Positions 1 through 10,627 of a stretch of 64,000 nt of DNA are shown here, piece after piece. The notes below the pieces were generated by a model. It did not search any database. It had not been told where the DNA came from and worked only from the letters and a program-made list of their open reading frames with translations. The position numbers and the translations under genes were made by a program. This stretch comes from Muribaculaceae bacterium. GTDB lineage: Bacteria > Bacteroidota > Bacteroidia > Bacteroidales > Muribaculaceae. Position 1 is the stretch's first letter. Each line of letters opens with the position of its first letter. The stretch covers positions 62,001 through 126,000 of the forward strand of contig JAIDDJ010000032.1 of NCBI GenBank assembly GCA_029055345.1. The letters run 5' to 3'.

Positions 1-690
1 TTTATGGAAACATATAACGCTTCTGAAGGCTTCTTTGCAGTGCAAAATAATCTTGACGACACATCGATGCTCTTGATAATCGACAATGATGTATTCTATG
101 AGTTCATCGATATTTTTGATGAGACCGAACGCCCGTTACCGATATGGGAAATTAAACCGGGACATACATATGAGTTGCTAATCACCTCCAGCAATGGTTT
201 ATGGCGATATCGGATAGGAGACACTGTAAGGATTGAATCAATAAATCCTGTAAAAATCCGCATCGCCGGCAGAACAAAGACATTCATTAACGCATTTGGT
301 GAAGAATTGATGGAAGACAATGCAGAGCGGGCAATGGCAGAAGCTTGCAGGCTTACGGGCGCTGAAATAAAAAATTATACCGGTGCGCCTATATTCGCTA
401 CCGGTAATAAACGGGGCAAGCATCAATGGCTTATGGAATGGGCCAAAGAGCCCGACGATTTGAATTTATTCGCAACAGCCCTTGACAATGAGTTACGCAA
501 ACTCAATTCTGATTACGACGCCAAACGGGCACACACAATTTTTCTGGATCCGCCAGAGATTATAACTTTACCATCAGGGACTTTCGACAAATGGCTTAAA
601 ACTGTCGGAAGCGGAAAACTTGGCGGCCAGCGAAAAATCCCGAGGCTTTCCAACGACCGCCACATTGCCGATGCCATTCTCAAGCTCTGA
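1..690 (+). CDS. GH3 auxin-responsive promoter family protein (acyl-acid-amido synthetase-like), C-terminal part, truncated by window start
   Basis: ORF open at window start; motifs YNASEGFFAVQ, GLWRYRIGDTVRI, GRTKTFINAFGEELM typical of GH3 family. Confidence 0.85.
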   Translation, partial: FMETYNASEGFFAVQNNLDDTSMLLIIDNDVFYEFIDIFDETERPLPIWEIKPGHTYELLITSSNGLWRYRIGDTVRIESINPVKIRIAGRTKTFINAFGEELMEDNAERAMAEACRLTGAEIKNYTGAPIFATGNKRGKHQWLMEWAKEPDDLNLFATALDNELRKLNSDYDAKRAHTIFLDPPEIITLPSGTFDKWLKTVGSGKLGGQRKIPRLSNDRHIADAILKL

Positions 691-740
691 CTCGGAATTG
701 CACGATATAGATAAGACTATAATGGATAATCCGATGGTTT

Positions 741-788
741 CATCCACGAAAATTTCTAAGGCTCCATCCACTGAAATTTCTTAATGCC
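741..788. repeat. two tandem ~24-bp imperfect units (CATCCACgaAAATTTCTAAGGCTC / CATCCACtGAAATTTCTTAATGCC)
   Basis: direct reading; 21-mer ATTTCTAAGGCTCCATCCACT at 752-772 recurs exactly at 60375-60395. Confidence 0.7.
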
Positions 789-851
789 AGGGTCGCAGAT
801 GCGCCTCGGATTTCGCTTTCAGATGCTGTCACATAGCTCGCTACGTGACTG
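777..851 (+). repeat. possible diverged copy (C) of the structured 3'-end repeat seen at 29998-30148
   Basis: TTTCTTAATGCCAGGGTCGCAGATGCGCC aligns with TTTGTTAATGCTGAGGACGCATATCGCC; hairpin GTCACATAGC-TC-GCTACGTGAC at 828-849 followed by TG as in copy A. Confidence 0.45.
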
Positions 852-865
852 TATCAATTTATCTG

Positions 866-2275
866 TTATCTGAGTTTGACAATCTTTACCGTCTGCCCGG
901 CCTTGACTTTTATTACCAGAATATCGGATGAGGGCAGATTATTTACAGTTATCATTTCCGAGGAGGGCGTATTCTCATACAAACATGTTCCATCCATAGA
1001 ATAAATTCCCATGAAATCGATGTCGGTCGAAGCCGAGACATAAATGGTCGGGCCATCTCTGTTGACAATAATTTCCACATCTGAAGAATCCGACATTATA
1101 TCCACTCCGGTTTCGTACTGACCGATTTTAAAAAGGCTCCAGACGGGATGGGCTTTCCATGCCGGCTCACTGCCTTTTGCCACATTAAGCTCTATTTCAT
1201 AGGTTCCGGTGTCCGTAAGCAGTCCTGAGAATGCTTCCTCATCAACTTCCGGAACATTTGATTTCAATCTGCAAGCATCAACAAGCTTTAGCCCTTTCAG
1301 ATTCCTGAATGCATTCTTGTTGATTATGCGGACTTCAGGGCCAAGTGTAATAGTATCTATATTAGGATTGTTAGCATAAGCAGCCTCGCCGATACGGGAG
1401 GACCGAATCACAACCTGGCTTTTACCTATATTCTGGGCAAGAGCCAATTTCGGCAATTCTGACATAAATGCCGGCAGACTCTCCAATCCCTTATCGTTAA
1501 AGAAAGCTCCAACACCCAGATTAATGGCTCCCGCTTCTGAAAATGTCACCGAAGAAAGTTCCGGCATATCGGCAAATGCATATTCCCCTATTGAAGAAAT
1601 ATTGGAAAGATTCAGGCTTTTCAAAGCCGTCTTTCTAAAAGCATAATCATCTACAGTCTTAACAGAAGAGGGAATTTTTTCGGAATATATCACACACCCA
1701 TCGAACATCCCGACCGGTATATAGGTGACCGGGAATTCGAACCTTACCGCTTTTAACTTGCGGCAATCCTTAAACATTCCGATACCAAGCTGAGCTTCAG
1801 ATGATAAGGATGCGTTAGCCAATTCCGGACAAGATGCAAAAGCATAATTCCCTATTTTATTTACCGTTGGAGGGACATTGACAGACCGGAGGCCTGACGA
1901 TGAAAAAGTTCCTTCCCCGATTATTTTCACATTCTTGGGAAACATCACATTCTTGACTGCCGAACCCGCGAGCATATAAGCCGGCAACTCTCCTTCCGCA
2001 TAGATTTTCTGACCGGTGGTTGATTCATCCGGAAATGAGGATGCCTCCACAATGAGTTCCGACATATCGAGGGTTTCAATTGATCCGGACATTTTCCTAA
2101 GCATCAGAAGGTCGGCGGCATTGGCACTTCCTCGTAGCTCCAGCAGATCATCCGAAGTATTTTCAATAGCAGGCATTTGTTCATATAATTTCCCGGTATT
2201 AACTTGAACCCGAAGAGCATCGGCAGAGCCATATACCATTAAACAAACAAGGAGAGTATAAATAATGCGTTTCAT
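866..2275 (-). CDS. BspA-like leucine-rich repeat (LRR_5) exported protein with possible C-terminal secretion domain
   Basis: signal peptide; repeats such as IGNYAFASCPEL, IGEYAFADMPEL, INKNAFRNLKGL; C-terminal beta-rich tail VDIMSDSSDVEIIVNRDG...VKIVKLR. Confidence 0.8.
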   Translation of the reverse strand: MKRIIYTLLVCLMVYGSADALRVQVNTGKLYEQMPAIENTSDDLLELRGSANAADLLMLRKMSGSIETLDMSELIVEASSFPDESTTGQKIYAEGELPAYMLAGSAVKNVMFPKNVKIIGEGTFSSSGLRSVNVPPTVNKIGNYAFASCPELANASLSSEAQLGIGMFKDCRKLKAVRFEFPVTYIPVGMFDGCVIYSEKIPSSVKTVDDYAFRKTALKSLNLSNISSIGEYAFADMPELSSVTFSEAGAINLGVGAFFNDKGLESLPAFMSELPKLALAQNIGKSQVVIRSSRIGEAAYANNPNIDTITLGPEVRIINKNAFRNLKGLKLVDACRLKSNVPEVDEEAFSGLLTDTGTYEIELNVAKGSEPAWKAHPVWSLFKIGQYETGVDIMSDSSDVEIIVNRDGPTIYVSASTDIDFMGIYSMDGTCLYENTPSSEMITVNNLPSSDILVIKVKAGQTVKIVKLR

Positions 2276-2302
2276 ATGTTCTGAAAGTGTTCTGCAAATT
2301 TA

Positions 2303-5300
2303 TTATTCAACCACAAGAATTTTCCCGACTTTATTATAACTGTCGGAAGATGGACCTGCTCCGGCCATCACAAAATAGACACCACCTGGAACACGCCGGG
2401 AATAAATATCAGTAATATTCCAGGTTATTGAACCGGCTGTGGCCTGTCCGCATTCCTTGATTAGATTTCCGGCCGTATCAACAATTTTCACCATAGCATC
2501 ATCAGCCAGACCATCTATTGTCACAAGCCCATAATAGTCCGGGCGAACGGGATTCGGGAAACAGCGGATATCTCCTTCTTCAGAAGACGCACTACCTGAA
2601 GATATGAACAATTCACACAATCCATTGTCGGTCGAAACCATCATTGAGTTTGAAGATGGATTATATTCTACTGCAAAAACCAGATTTCCGGGCATTTGAG
2701 AGTTATCCGTCGTATAGGTGTTATAAATGGTTTTACCATCAGCAGATGTGCATACAAGACCCGCGCCCTGAGTTCCGAACCATTTCCTTCCGGAGCCATC
2801 CGTAGTAATGCTATTCACTTTGACACCTGACAGAAGATAGTCCGCAAGATTCGTACCGTCATTACGGGGGACCTTGATTCGACGCACCGCAGAGGGATTT
2901 TCAAAAGCCTCCTTCGGATCGAAAGTAAAGATTCCATCATTGTATCCTACCCAGACCAAGCCGGTCGACAAATCTTCATGCCAGCTGTAAATAATATTCA
3001 AAGTGAGCATCTCCCCATCCTGATCATAAATATTCTTCATTTTTACGACGCGGTCATCAGATGTGTTATCCAAGGTCCCTCGGTGGTCAACCAACAGAAG
3101 GGGAGAAGCATTGATATTTCCATATGCCAACACTATATTCTTAGAGGCAGAAGATTTTAAGGGAAGAACTATTGAATTATTTCCTACAGGCACATCGCGG
3201 ATTTCAATCTTTTTCCAAGGCTGGAAAGTTTCTGCAGAGCGGGTAGCTGTGCGGGCTTCAGGCGTCCACGCACATAATATGATTCTATCGCTCACGCCCT
3301 CTTTTAATGATGGTTTGGGATCGACATAAATAGTCCAGAGATTGGAAGAATTGTCAAAGGAGGGCGCTGCAAAAACGCATTGATCCTGCCATGTGCCCTG
3401 CGGGTTAGCCGGCACAACCTCAATGTATCCTTTTTTCTTTTCATTCCCATAAAGATCGGCAGGTTTTGAAAATTGCAATGAGTTTTCCGGATTTTTCAAA
3501 TCAAGTCTAAAAAGACCGGAGCGCACGGAACCGCTATATATATGGTCCTTATTTACGGGGTCAATAGCTACTCCCCAGGGATTGTCAATCAACAGGCCAT
3601 CTTTAACGCGGTAAGTGGTTGACAATGGAGTCCAGGAAAGATTCTTTTCCCCGCAAATCACATCATAGGAATTGAATATGTGATCTGCAAAGGGGAACTC
3701 ATACCCGTGGTTGCGGACAAGCATTCCGTAATCGGGGTGATAAGCCATTGACATACTCATGAACACATTGGAAGCATCCGGGAACCAACGGTCGGACTTG
3801 ACTGTCCAATTGCCGGTTTCGGAGGAGGGGGCTTTCAGGCAAGAGATCCCTTGTCTTCCCGAGGAAAACCAAAAATCGGAACCATTGAATGTAGCTGCCA
3901 GAGATCCTGTATAGCCGGAAGGTAAAGGCAAAGCCCTTGATTCAAGCTTACTATTGACGACTGTCACTCCCTTCTCGGATGTGGCAACAAAATAATCCTT
4001 CGAGCACGTTGACCCATAAATCGGGTTCAATGCCAATGACCAAAAAACCGGCGAACTGCCGGCCTCCCGGATTGCTGCATATCTTAGATTCCAACTGTCG
4101 CCATACTCCACAATCATGGATTCTTCACCCGGAATATGAATCTTGTTGATAAATGCCGATTTCGGAACTGAAGAAAAATCCGTGAAGGTATATGCGTCCG
4201 GAGTCCCGTAATATAGGCCGCTTTTATTACCGAGCCATATTCTATCCTTAAAACGAGCGCACGTCAATATTTCCTTATTCAGGATTCGGGACGACTTTAT
4301 TTCTTTAAGTTTATCATCAATTACTATATACCCGAAATTTGTAGCGGCATATATTTCATGTCGGTCAGGAGAGAACGTAATATCATTGATGGTCTTGTCA
4401 AGCGAGGCGTCTGCTATACTTAACCCCGGTATATATGCTCTGTCGCCATTGTCATAAAGAAGGTTAATCACCCCATCATCAAGCGCTACTGCCAGATAGC
4501 GCGATTGATAATTATATCCAATTGCCTTGACGATATTGCCGGTCAGTAAATTCTGACTGTTCAGATAATTCAATTCCCCTGAAGCAATATCATATCTGAA
4601 CAAATTTCCATACAGAATTCCGGAATTGCTGCTATTGCGATTATATTCCTGAGCTGCTCCAAGAAAATAGACATAATCAGGAGACACCACAATATTCACC
4701 ATCTGACCATCGTAGGAAGGGACAAGCCTCCATTCTTCGGCTGTCGCGACTGATGTGTATCCTAATAAAGACCATATCATCAACATTATAATGCCAAGAA
4801 ATTCCGATAACTTTCGTAATGCGCGTCCACGGTGAGAAACAGCATTTTTCTCAGCAGAAGTCATCTCCGCGAACGTTTTACCGGATTCTTTCTCAATAAA
4901 GACCGGATCATATCCGAATCCATCCTTTCCGGAAGGGTGCCGGGCTATGCGTCCCTCTACCCTTCCCTCGAAAGTATGGGGCTTCCCGTCAAGAATCAAT
5001 GCCACCACGGTGCTGAAGTGCGCCTCGCGATTGACCTGACCATTCATTTCTTCAAGCAACTTGGCCACGTTATCAGCCGGAGTGCAGTTTTCTCCGGCGT
5101 ATCTCGCACTATATACTCCGGGGGCTCCATTCAGAGAATCAACCATCAAACCGGTATCATCGGCGAAGCAGTCGCATCCATATCGGTCGTGTATGTATCG
5201 AGCCTTTATCAATGCGTTACCTTCAAGTGTTTCTGAGGTTTCTTCTATATCGTCATGACAACCAATCTCTCCTAATGATATTATTTCGTATTTATCGGAG

Positions 5301-5371
5301 AGTATTTGTCGCGCTTCCTCTAATTTATGGGGATTATTTGTTGCAAAAACAAGTCTACTTATAGTTTTCAT
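2303..5371 (-). CDS. Fused ORF: N-terminal XTP/dITP diphosphatase (RdgB/HAM1) + C-terminal PorZ-like double beta-propeller protein with T9SS-type C-terminal domain
   Basis: residues 1-~193 RdgB (FATNNPHKLEEAR, FADDTGLMVDSLNGAPGVYSARYAG, SGKDGFGYDPVF, SHRGRALRKLSEFL); residues ~196-1022 start with a signal-peptide-like stretch and end with FPNPVRPDYYGLVTIDGL...GKILVVE. Confidence 0.85.
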   Translation of the reverse strand: MKTISRLVFATNNPHKLEEARQILSDKYEIISLGEIGCHDDIEETSETLEGNALIKARYIHDRYGCDCFADDTGLMVDSLNGAPGVYSARYAGENCTPADNVAKLLEEMNGQVNREAHFSTVVALILDGKPHTFEGRVEGRIARHPSGKDGFGYDPVFIEKESGKTFAEMTSAEKNAVSHRGRALRKLSEFLGIIMLMIWSLLGYTSVATAEEWRLVPSYDGQMVNIVVSPDYVYFLGAAQEYNRNSSNSGILYGNLFRYDIASGELNYLNSQNLLTGNIVKAIGYNYQSRYLAVALDDGVINLLYDNGDRAYIPGLSIADASLDKTINDITFSPDRHEIYAATNFGYIVIDDKLKEIKSSRILNKEILTCARFKDRIWLGNKSGLYYGTPDAYTFTDFSSVPKSAFINKIHIPGEESMIVEYGDSWNLRYAAIREAGSSPVFWSLALNPIYGSTCSKDYFVATSEKGVTVVNSKLESRALPLPSGYTGSLAATFNGSDFWFSSGRQGISCLKAPSSETGNWTVKSDRWFPDASNVFMSMSMAYHPDYGMLVRNHGYEFPFADHIFNSYDVICGEKNLSWTPLSTTYRVKDGLLIDNPWGVAIDPVNKDHIYSGSVRSGLFRLDLKNPENSLQFSKPADLYGNEKKKGYIEVVPANPQGTWQDQCVFAAPSFDNSSNLWTIYVDPKPSLKEGVSDRIILCAWTPEARTATRSAETFQPWKKIEIRDVPVGNNSIVLPLKSSASKNIVLAYGNINASPLLLVDHRGTLDNTSDDRVVKMKNIYDQDGEMLTLNIIYSWHEDLSTGLVWVGYNDGIFTFDPKEAFENPSAVRRIKVPRNDGTNLADYLLSGVKVNSITTDGSGRKWFGTQGAGLVCTSADGKTIYNTYTTDNSQMPGNLVFAVEYNPSSNSMMVSTDNGLCELFISSGSASSEEGDIRCFPNPVRPDYYGLVTIDGLADDAMVKIVDTAGNLIKECGQATAGSITWNITDIYSRRVPGGVYFVMAGAGPSSDSYNKVGKILVVE

Positions 5372-5476
5372 CTAATTTATAACGATTCACAGGCGCTCCA
5401 TATTGCATAGGCACGCCTGCACGATATATGCCCTGAAGCATAAGAGTGCGTTACTTAATAATATGTGAAAATCGGA

Positions 5477-6529
5477 TTACAGATTATAATATTCCCTGAA
5501 CCATTTGACAGTCTCGACAATGCCATCGTTAAGATCGACTTCCGGGCAGAATCCGGTCAGAGCTGCCAGATCGGAACTGTCTGCCCATGTGCGGTACACA
5601 TCTCCTGGCTGCATAGGCATCAATTGCTTATCAACTGATTTTCCTATCGTTTTCTCAATGCATGAAATATAATCGAGTAGATTTACAGGTGATTGATGAC
5701 CTATATTGAATACTCTGTAAGGTGCGGAAGAAGAGGCCGGATCAGGCGCGTTCTTATCCCATACAGGACTGCTTACCGGAGCAAAACGAATAGTCCGTAC
5801 GATTCCTTCAACTACATCATCAATATATGTGAAATCACGCCACATATCCCCGTTATTGAATACTTTGATGGACTTATCCCGAAGGATTGCATCCATAAAC
5901 AGAAATGGAGACATATCGGGGCGTCCCCATGGCCCATAGACCGTAAAGAAACGTAGTCCGGTGGTCGGCAGATTATAGAGATAGCTGTAAACATGGGCCA
6001 TAAGCTCATCAGACTTCTTGGTGGCGGCATATATGCTTACCGGATGAGCTATAGAATCATGCTCGGAAAACGGCACCTTCGAATTTAACCCATAAACGCT
6101 CGATGACGACGCATATATTAAATGCTTTACCCCTGAATGACGGCAGCCTTCGAGAACATTGATAAAACCCATTACATTGCTCTTTACGTAGCTCCGGGGA
6201 TTTTCGATAGAATACCTTACTCCCGCCTGGGCAGCGAGATTTATCACAACTTCAAATTTATTATCCGAAAAAAGTCTGTCTACCTTTTCTTCCTCCTCAA
6301 GATTCAAACGGATAAATGTGAAGCGTCCTGTCTGGTTATCCGTAACAGGGCGATCCCATTCCTCTGCTTCACGCCCGATTCCAAGCGACCTGAGACGCGC
6401 AAGCTTTAACTCCGGATCATAATAAGTATTTATATTGTCTATACCGGTCACTGTATTACCATCCTTGAGCAAACGCCCTACGAGTGCAGCTCCTATAAAG
6501 CCTGCGGCACCGGTAACGAGTATATTCAT
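5477..6529 (-). CDS. NAD-dependent epimerase, UDP-glucuronate 4-epimerase-like
   Basis: MNILVTGAAGFIGAALVGRLL Rossmann start at 6529; YAATKKSDELMAHVYSYLYNLPTTGLRFFTVYGPWGRPDMSPFLF. Confidence 0.9.
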   Translation of the reverse strand: MNILVTGAAGFIGAALVGRLLKDGNTVTGIDNINTYYDPELKLARLRSLGIGREAEEWDRPVTDNQTGRFTFIRLNLEEEEKVDRLFSDNKFEVVINLAAQAGVRYSIENPRSYVKSNVMGFINVLEGCRHSGVKHLIYASSSSVYGLNSKVPFSEHDSIAHPVSIYAATKKSDELMAHVYSYLYNLPTTGLRFFTVYGPWGRPDMSPFLFMDAILRDKSIKVFNNGDMWRDFTYIDDVVEGIVRTIRFAPVSSPVWDKNAPDPASSSAPYRVFNIGHQSPVNLLDYISCIEKTIGKSVDKQLMPMQPGDVYRTWADSSDLAALTGFCPEVDLNDGIVETVKWFREYYNL

Positions 6530-6617
6530 TCTGAATATGTTGTTTTTACGATTTTTTAAAATTAAATGCAAAGATAAACATTTTGGCAAAATTCTGAAAG
6601 CAACTCGCCGTTTTTTT

Positions 6618-7706
6618 CTAATTTACGACATATGTCAGTAGGCGGTTAGCCTCTATGTGCTGATAGACCACGAGAGCTATCGGTACAATCCACCATAAAT
6701 AGTAATGTTTTTTGCTTATCAATGGGAACATCGCTAATGCGAAAATATCGAATGCCGCAAACATTTCTCCGAATCGCCCCTGAAGGACAGGGATATCGCT
6801 CAAGAGCAAATATGACATCTGTGAACACATATAAAATATGAGCACCGGAATGGTATATGGGTAACTCCTAAGTATCGATTTCTGATTGAAAAGCATGATA
6901 ATGGCGCAAAATATTTTGAAAAGACGCGCAGGCCCGATTTCCGAAGCTATGTACGTTTTACTCCCCATGTAATTCTCCAGATATGTCTGGACGACTCCTA
7001 CCGGGAGAAATTTGGCCACATATCCGAGCTGTGTATTTAATAATCCTGCTATCGTACACAATATCAGAATGGCCGACCATATCCATTTATTCAGATGCTT
7101 AGTCGGGATAAAATAGAAAAAAACAAAAATAAGTGCCGAGTAATGAAAGGTATATGCAAGAGCGACAAATAAAAAATAAACAATCCATTTTCTTTCACGA
7201 ATGAACCTCACTGCTATCAGCAACAGACCGATTGCCACACCGGCCCGCATCTGAATCATGTCGTGAAGGATAAAAGTATACGACAGATATATTAACAAAG
7301 AGAGCCATATATTCGGAGAGTTACTGAAGATCGCCACTATGTGCCCACTTACCGAAAGTACTGCATACAGACCCAGAAGCACCATAAAAGACGGCGCCAT
7401 TCTGACAAGAATTGTAAAGGTGGGTTCAAGCTCCCTGTTCATCTTATCGCCACCTCCCATATCATAATATTGCTCATACATTGCTCTGTCGGGCAATGTT
7501 TCAGGCTTAAAAATACAGATGACAATTAAACCGATGGATATAAGCACGGCACCTACAATGGCGGCTTTGTGAGCTGATCCCGACATCCCGTTTAACGGGC
7601 TGTAACCCCTAACTTCGGGTGAAGCGGAATATACCAGCTTGCGCGACCCGAGGGGTAACGTAAGTGCTAATATCAGTAGTACTATTGCATAATAGGCTTC
7701 AACCAT
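6618..7706 (-). CDS. EpsG-family polysaccharide polymerase-like membrane protein
   Basis: multiple TM segments; D...YEQYYDMGG...EPTF and IYLSYTFILHDMIQMRAGVAIGL, FHYSALIF pattern of EpsG/Wzy-like proteins. Confidence 0.75.
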   Translation of the reverse strand: MVEAYYAIVLLILALTLPLGSRKLVYSASPEVRGYSPLNGMSGSAHKAAIVGAVLISIGLIVICIFKPETLPDRAMYEQYYDMGGGDKMNRELEPTFTILVRMAPSFMVLLGLYAVLSVSGHIVAIFSNSPNIWLSLLIYLSYTFILHDMIQMRAGVAIGLLLIAVRFIRERKWIVYFLFVALAYTFHYSALIFVFFYFIPTKHLNKWIWSAILILCTIAGLLNTQLGYVAKFLPVGVVQTYLENYMGSKTYIASEIGPARLFKIFCAIIMLFNQKSILRSYPYTIPVLIFYMCSQMSYLLLSDIPVLQGRFGEMFAAFDIFALAMFPLISKKHYYLWWIVPIALVVYQHIEANRLLTYVVN

Positions 7707-7756
7707 GAATTATCTTTATTTTCAAGATGCAGGTTACTTTATCTTTCCGGCGACTG

Positions 7757-7785
7757 CAAAATTAATCATTTTTTTTGTAATTTTG
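7757..7785. promoter_or_regulatory. closely spaced divergent -7 boxes (TAATTTTG on - at 7764-7757 and on + at 7778-7785)
   Basis: CAAAATTA...TAATTTTG between epsG-like gene and leuS; matches Bacteroidetes TAnnTTTG; no TTTG found at the expected upstream spacing on either strand. Confidence 0.45.
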
Positions 7786-7856
7786 CATAAATATAGTGTA
7801 AATCAGAATACACATCGCTCCCCGCATTACGCAAGTAAATAAATTTCAATAAGATA

Positions 7857-10613
7857 ATGGAATACAATCATCTTGAACTCGAGAAGCGCTGGCAGAAGTT
7901 CTGGCGCGACAATAATATCTATAAAGTCGCTGAAGATCCGACAAGAAAGAAATTCTATGTTCTGGATATGTTCCCTTACCCATCGGGAGCCGGACTTCAT
8001 GTAGGCCACCCTCTCGGTTATATAGCCAGTGATATTTACGCCCGATATAAACGCCAGCAGGGATTCAATGTGCTTCATCCGATGGGATATGACGCATATG
8101 GCCTTCCCGCCGAGCAATATGCAATTCAGACAGGTCAGCATCCTGAAAAAACCACTAATGACAATATCGCCCGCTACAGGGAGCAACTTGACAAAATCGG
8201 GTTTTCTTTCGACTGGAGCCGCGAGGTCCGCACATGCGACCCCGACTATTACAAATGGACTCAATGGGCATTCATGCAGATGTTTAACTCGTATTACGAC
8301 CTTGATGCAGACAAAGCCCTTCCCATCTCCGAATTGGTCAGCCGCTTCTCCAAAACAGGCACTGAGGGTGTCAACGCTGCTTGCGGGAAGACTTTGTCAT
8401 TTACCGCTGAAGAATGGAATGCCATGAGCGAGCGTGAACAACGCGACATCCTCATGAATTACCGTATTGCATATCAAGGCGAAACAATGGTCAACTGGTG
8501 CCCGGCCCTCGGAACTGTTCTTGCCAATGATGAAGTTAGCGAGGGCCTAAGCGTAAGAGGCGGCCACCCGGTGGAGCAAAAATTGATGAACCAGTGGTGT
8601 CTCCGGGTTTCTGCCTACGCACCTCGCCTCCTCTCTGACCTTGACTCTCTGAAATGGAGCGATTCTCTAAAGGAAACTCAACGGAACTGGATCGGGAAGT
8701 CGGAAGGGGCTGAGATGCGTTTCGATATCGCCGATTCAGATATTTTTCTTGAAATCTTCACGACCCGTGCCGATACTGTGTTCGGCGTTACTTTTATGGT
8801 GCTTGCTCCCGAATCGAAATATGTCGGGATGCTTACTACTCCGGAGCATAAGGCAGAAGTCGAAAATTATCTCAATGAAGTCAAGCACAAGACCGAACGT
8901 GAGCGACAGATTGAGAAAAAGGTATCCGGAGTCTTTACCGGCAGTTATGCCGTCAATCCGCTAACCGGTGAAAAAATCCCCGTGTGGGTGAGTGATTATG
9001 TGCTCGCCGGATATGGAACCGGGGCTATTATGGCCGTCCCTGCTCATGATTCACGAGACTACGCTTTCGCCCGCCACTTCAACTTACCTGTCATTCCTCT
9101 GATTGATGGGGCGGATGTGTCAGAGCAGAGTTTTGATGCCAAGGAAGGCAAAATGATTAATTCCCAAGGGCCTAACCTGAATCTGAACGGGCTTGAGGTA
9201 AAGGAGGCAATCGCGCGCACCAAAAAGTATATAGAAGAAAGCGGGCTTGGAAAAGTGAAGACAAATTATCGTCTTCGCGATGCAATATTCTCTCGTCAGA
9301 GATATTGGGGCGAACCTTTCCCTGTTTATTATAAAGATGGCATTGCGTATCTCATGGATGAAAGCAAACTCCCGCTTCGTCTGCCCGCAGTCTCATCTTA
9401 CCTGCCTACCGAAAGCGGCCAACCACCTTTAGCACGTGCAGAAGGATGGACCACTTCAGAAGGATATCCCATTGAAGTATGCACAATGCCGGGATTCGCG
9501 GGTTCATCGGCATATTATCTCCGATATATGGATCCTCATAACGACAAGGCCCTCGTGAGCAGGGAAGCTGACAATTATTGGAGAGATGTCGACCTTTATG
9601 TTGGAGGCGCGGAACACGCCACAGGCCATTTAATCTATTCCCGCTTTTGGAATAAATTCCTATATGACCTGGGACTCGTTGTGGAACCGGAACCCTTCCG
9701 CAAACTGGTCAATCAGGGCATGATCCAGGGACGCAGCAATTTCGTCTATAGGATTAAAAACACCAACACCTTTGTAAGTCATGGTCTGCGCGACCAATAT
9801 GATACCACTCCAATACGTGTGGATATATCTTTGGTCAGCAATGATGTGCTCGATACAGAGGGCTTCCGTAAATGGCGCCCTGAATACTCCGATGCGGAAT
9901 TTATTCTTGAAGATGGCAAGTACATTTGCGGTTGGGCCGTGGAAAAGATGTCGAAGTCAATGTTCAATGTGGTAAATCCTGACGATATCGTGGAACGCTA
10001 CGGTGCTGACACCCTTCGGTTATACGAGATGTTCCTCGGTCCGGTAGAGCAATCCAAGCCATGGGATACCAATGGTATCGATGGAGTAAACCGGTTCCTC
10101 AAAAAACTATGGGGCCTATTTGAAAAATGCGACAGCGATGCTGAAATGTCGAAGGAGGAAAAGAAGTGCGTCCACAAACTCATTAAGAAGGTCACGCATG
10201 ATATTGAGAACTTCTCTTTCAACACTTCTGTTTCCGCATTCATGATAGCGGTCAACGAGCTTTCCTCCATGAAATCACGCAGCCGGAAGGCTATGGACAT
10301 TATCACCCGTCTGATAGCACCTTTTGCCCCGCATATAGCTGAAGATTTCTGGCATAGGCTCGGACATAGCGGCAGTGTGGTGGATGCTTCTTGGCCCGAA
10401 TATGATGAAAGTGCGCTGACTGAAGATACTAAGAAATATCCCGTATCATTCAACGGCAAGACCCGCTATATGGTGGAAGCACCTTCCAATGCCACGAAAG
10501 AAGAAGTGGAGAAGTTGGCTCTTTCTGACCCGAATGCAGAAAAATGGCTTGGGGGCAAGCAACCCAAGAAGGTCATCGTGGTGCCGGGAAGGATAGTTAA
10601 TATTGTAATCTAA
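7857..10613 (+). CDS. leuS: leucyl-tRNA synthetase
   Basis: [34 protein letters not shown], full length 918 aa. Confidence 0.98.
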   Translation: MEYNHLELEKRWQKFWRDNNIYKVAEDPTRKKFYVLDMFPYPSGAGLHVGHPLGYIASDIYARYKRQQGFNVLHPMGYDAYGLPAEQYAIQTGQHPEKTTNDNIARYREQLDKIGFSFDWSREVRTCDPDYYKWTQWAFMQMFNSYYDLDADKALPISELVSRFSKTGTEGVNAACGKTLSFTAEEWNAMSEREQRDILMNYRIAYQGETMVNWCPALGTVLANDEVSEGLSVRGGHPVEQKLMNQWCLRVSAYAPRLLSDLDSLKWSDSLKETQRNWIGKSEGAEMRFDIADSDIFLEIFTTRADTVFGVTFMVLAPESKYVGMLTTPEHKAEVENYLNEVKHKTERERQIEKKVSGVFTGSYAVNPLTGEKIPVWVSDYVLAGYGTGAIMAVPAHDSRDYAFARHFNLPVIPLIDGADVSEQSFDAKEGKMINSQGPNLNLNGLEVKEAIARTKKYIEESGLGKVKTNYRLRDAIFSRQRYWGEPFPVYYKDGIAYLMDESKLPLRLPAVSSYLPTESGQPPLARAEGWTTSEGYPIEVCTMPGFAGSSAYYLRYMDPHNDKALVSREADNYWRDVDLYVGGAEHATGHLIYSRFWNKFLYDLGLVVEPEPFRKLVNQGMIQGRSNFVYRIKNTNTFVSHGLRDQYDTTPIRVDISLVSNDVLDTEGFRKWRPEYSDAEFILEDGKYICGWAVEKMSKSMFNVVNPDDIVERYGADTLRLYEMFLGPVEQSKPWDTNGIDGVNRFLKKLWGLFEKCDSDAEMSKEEKKCVHKLIKKVTHDIENFSFNTSVSAFMIAVNELSSMKSRSRKAMDIITRLIAPFAPHIAEDFWHRLGHSGSVVDASWPEYDESALTEDTKKYPVSFNGKTRYMVEAPSNATKEEVEKLALSDPNAEKWLGGKQPKKVIVVPGRIVNIVI

Positions 10614-10627
10614 TAATATATAAACCT

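Noticed and set aside
741-788. Possible CRISPR-like direct repeats
   Set aside because: Only two adjacent imperfect units with no spacer; not a CRISPR array.
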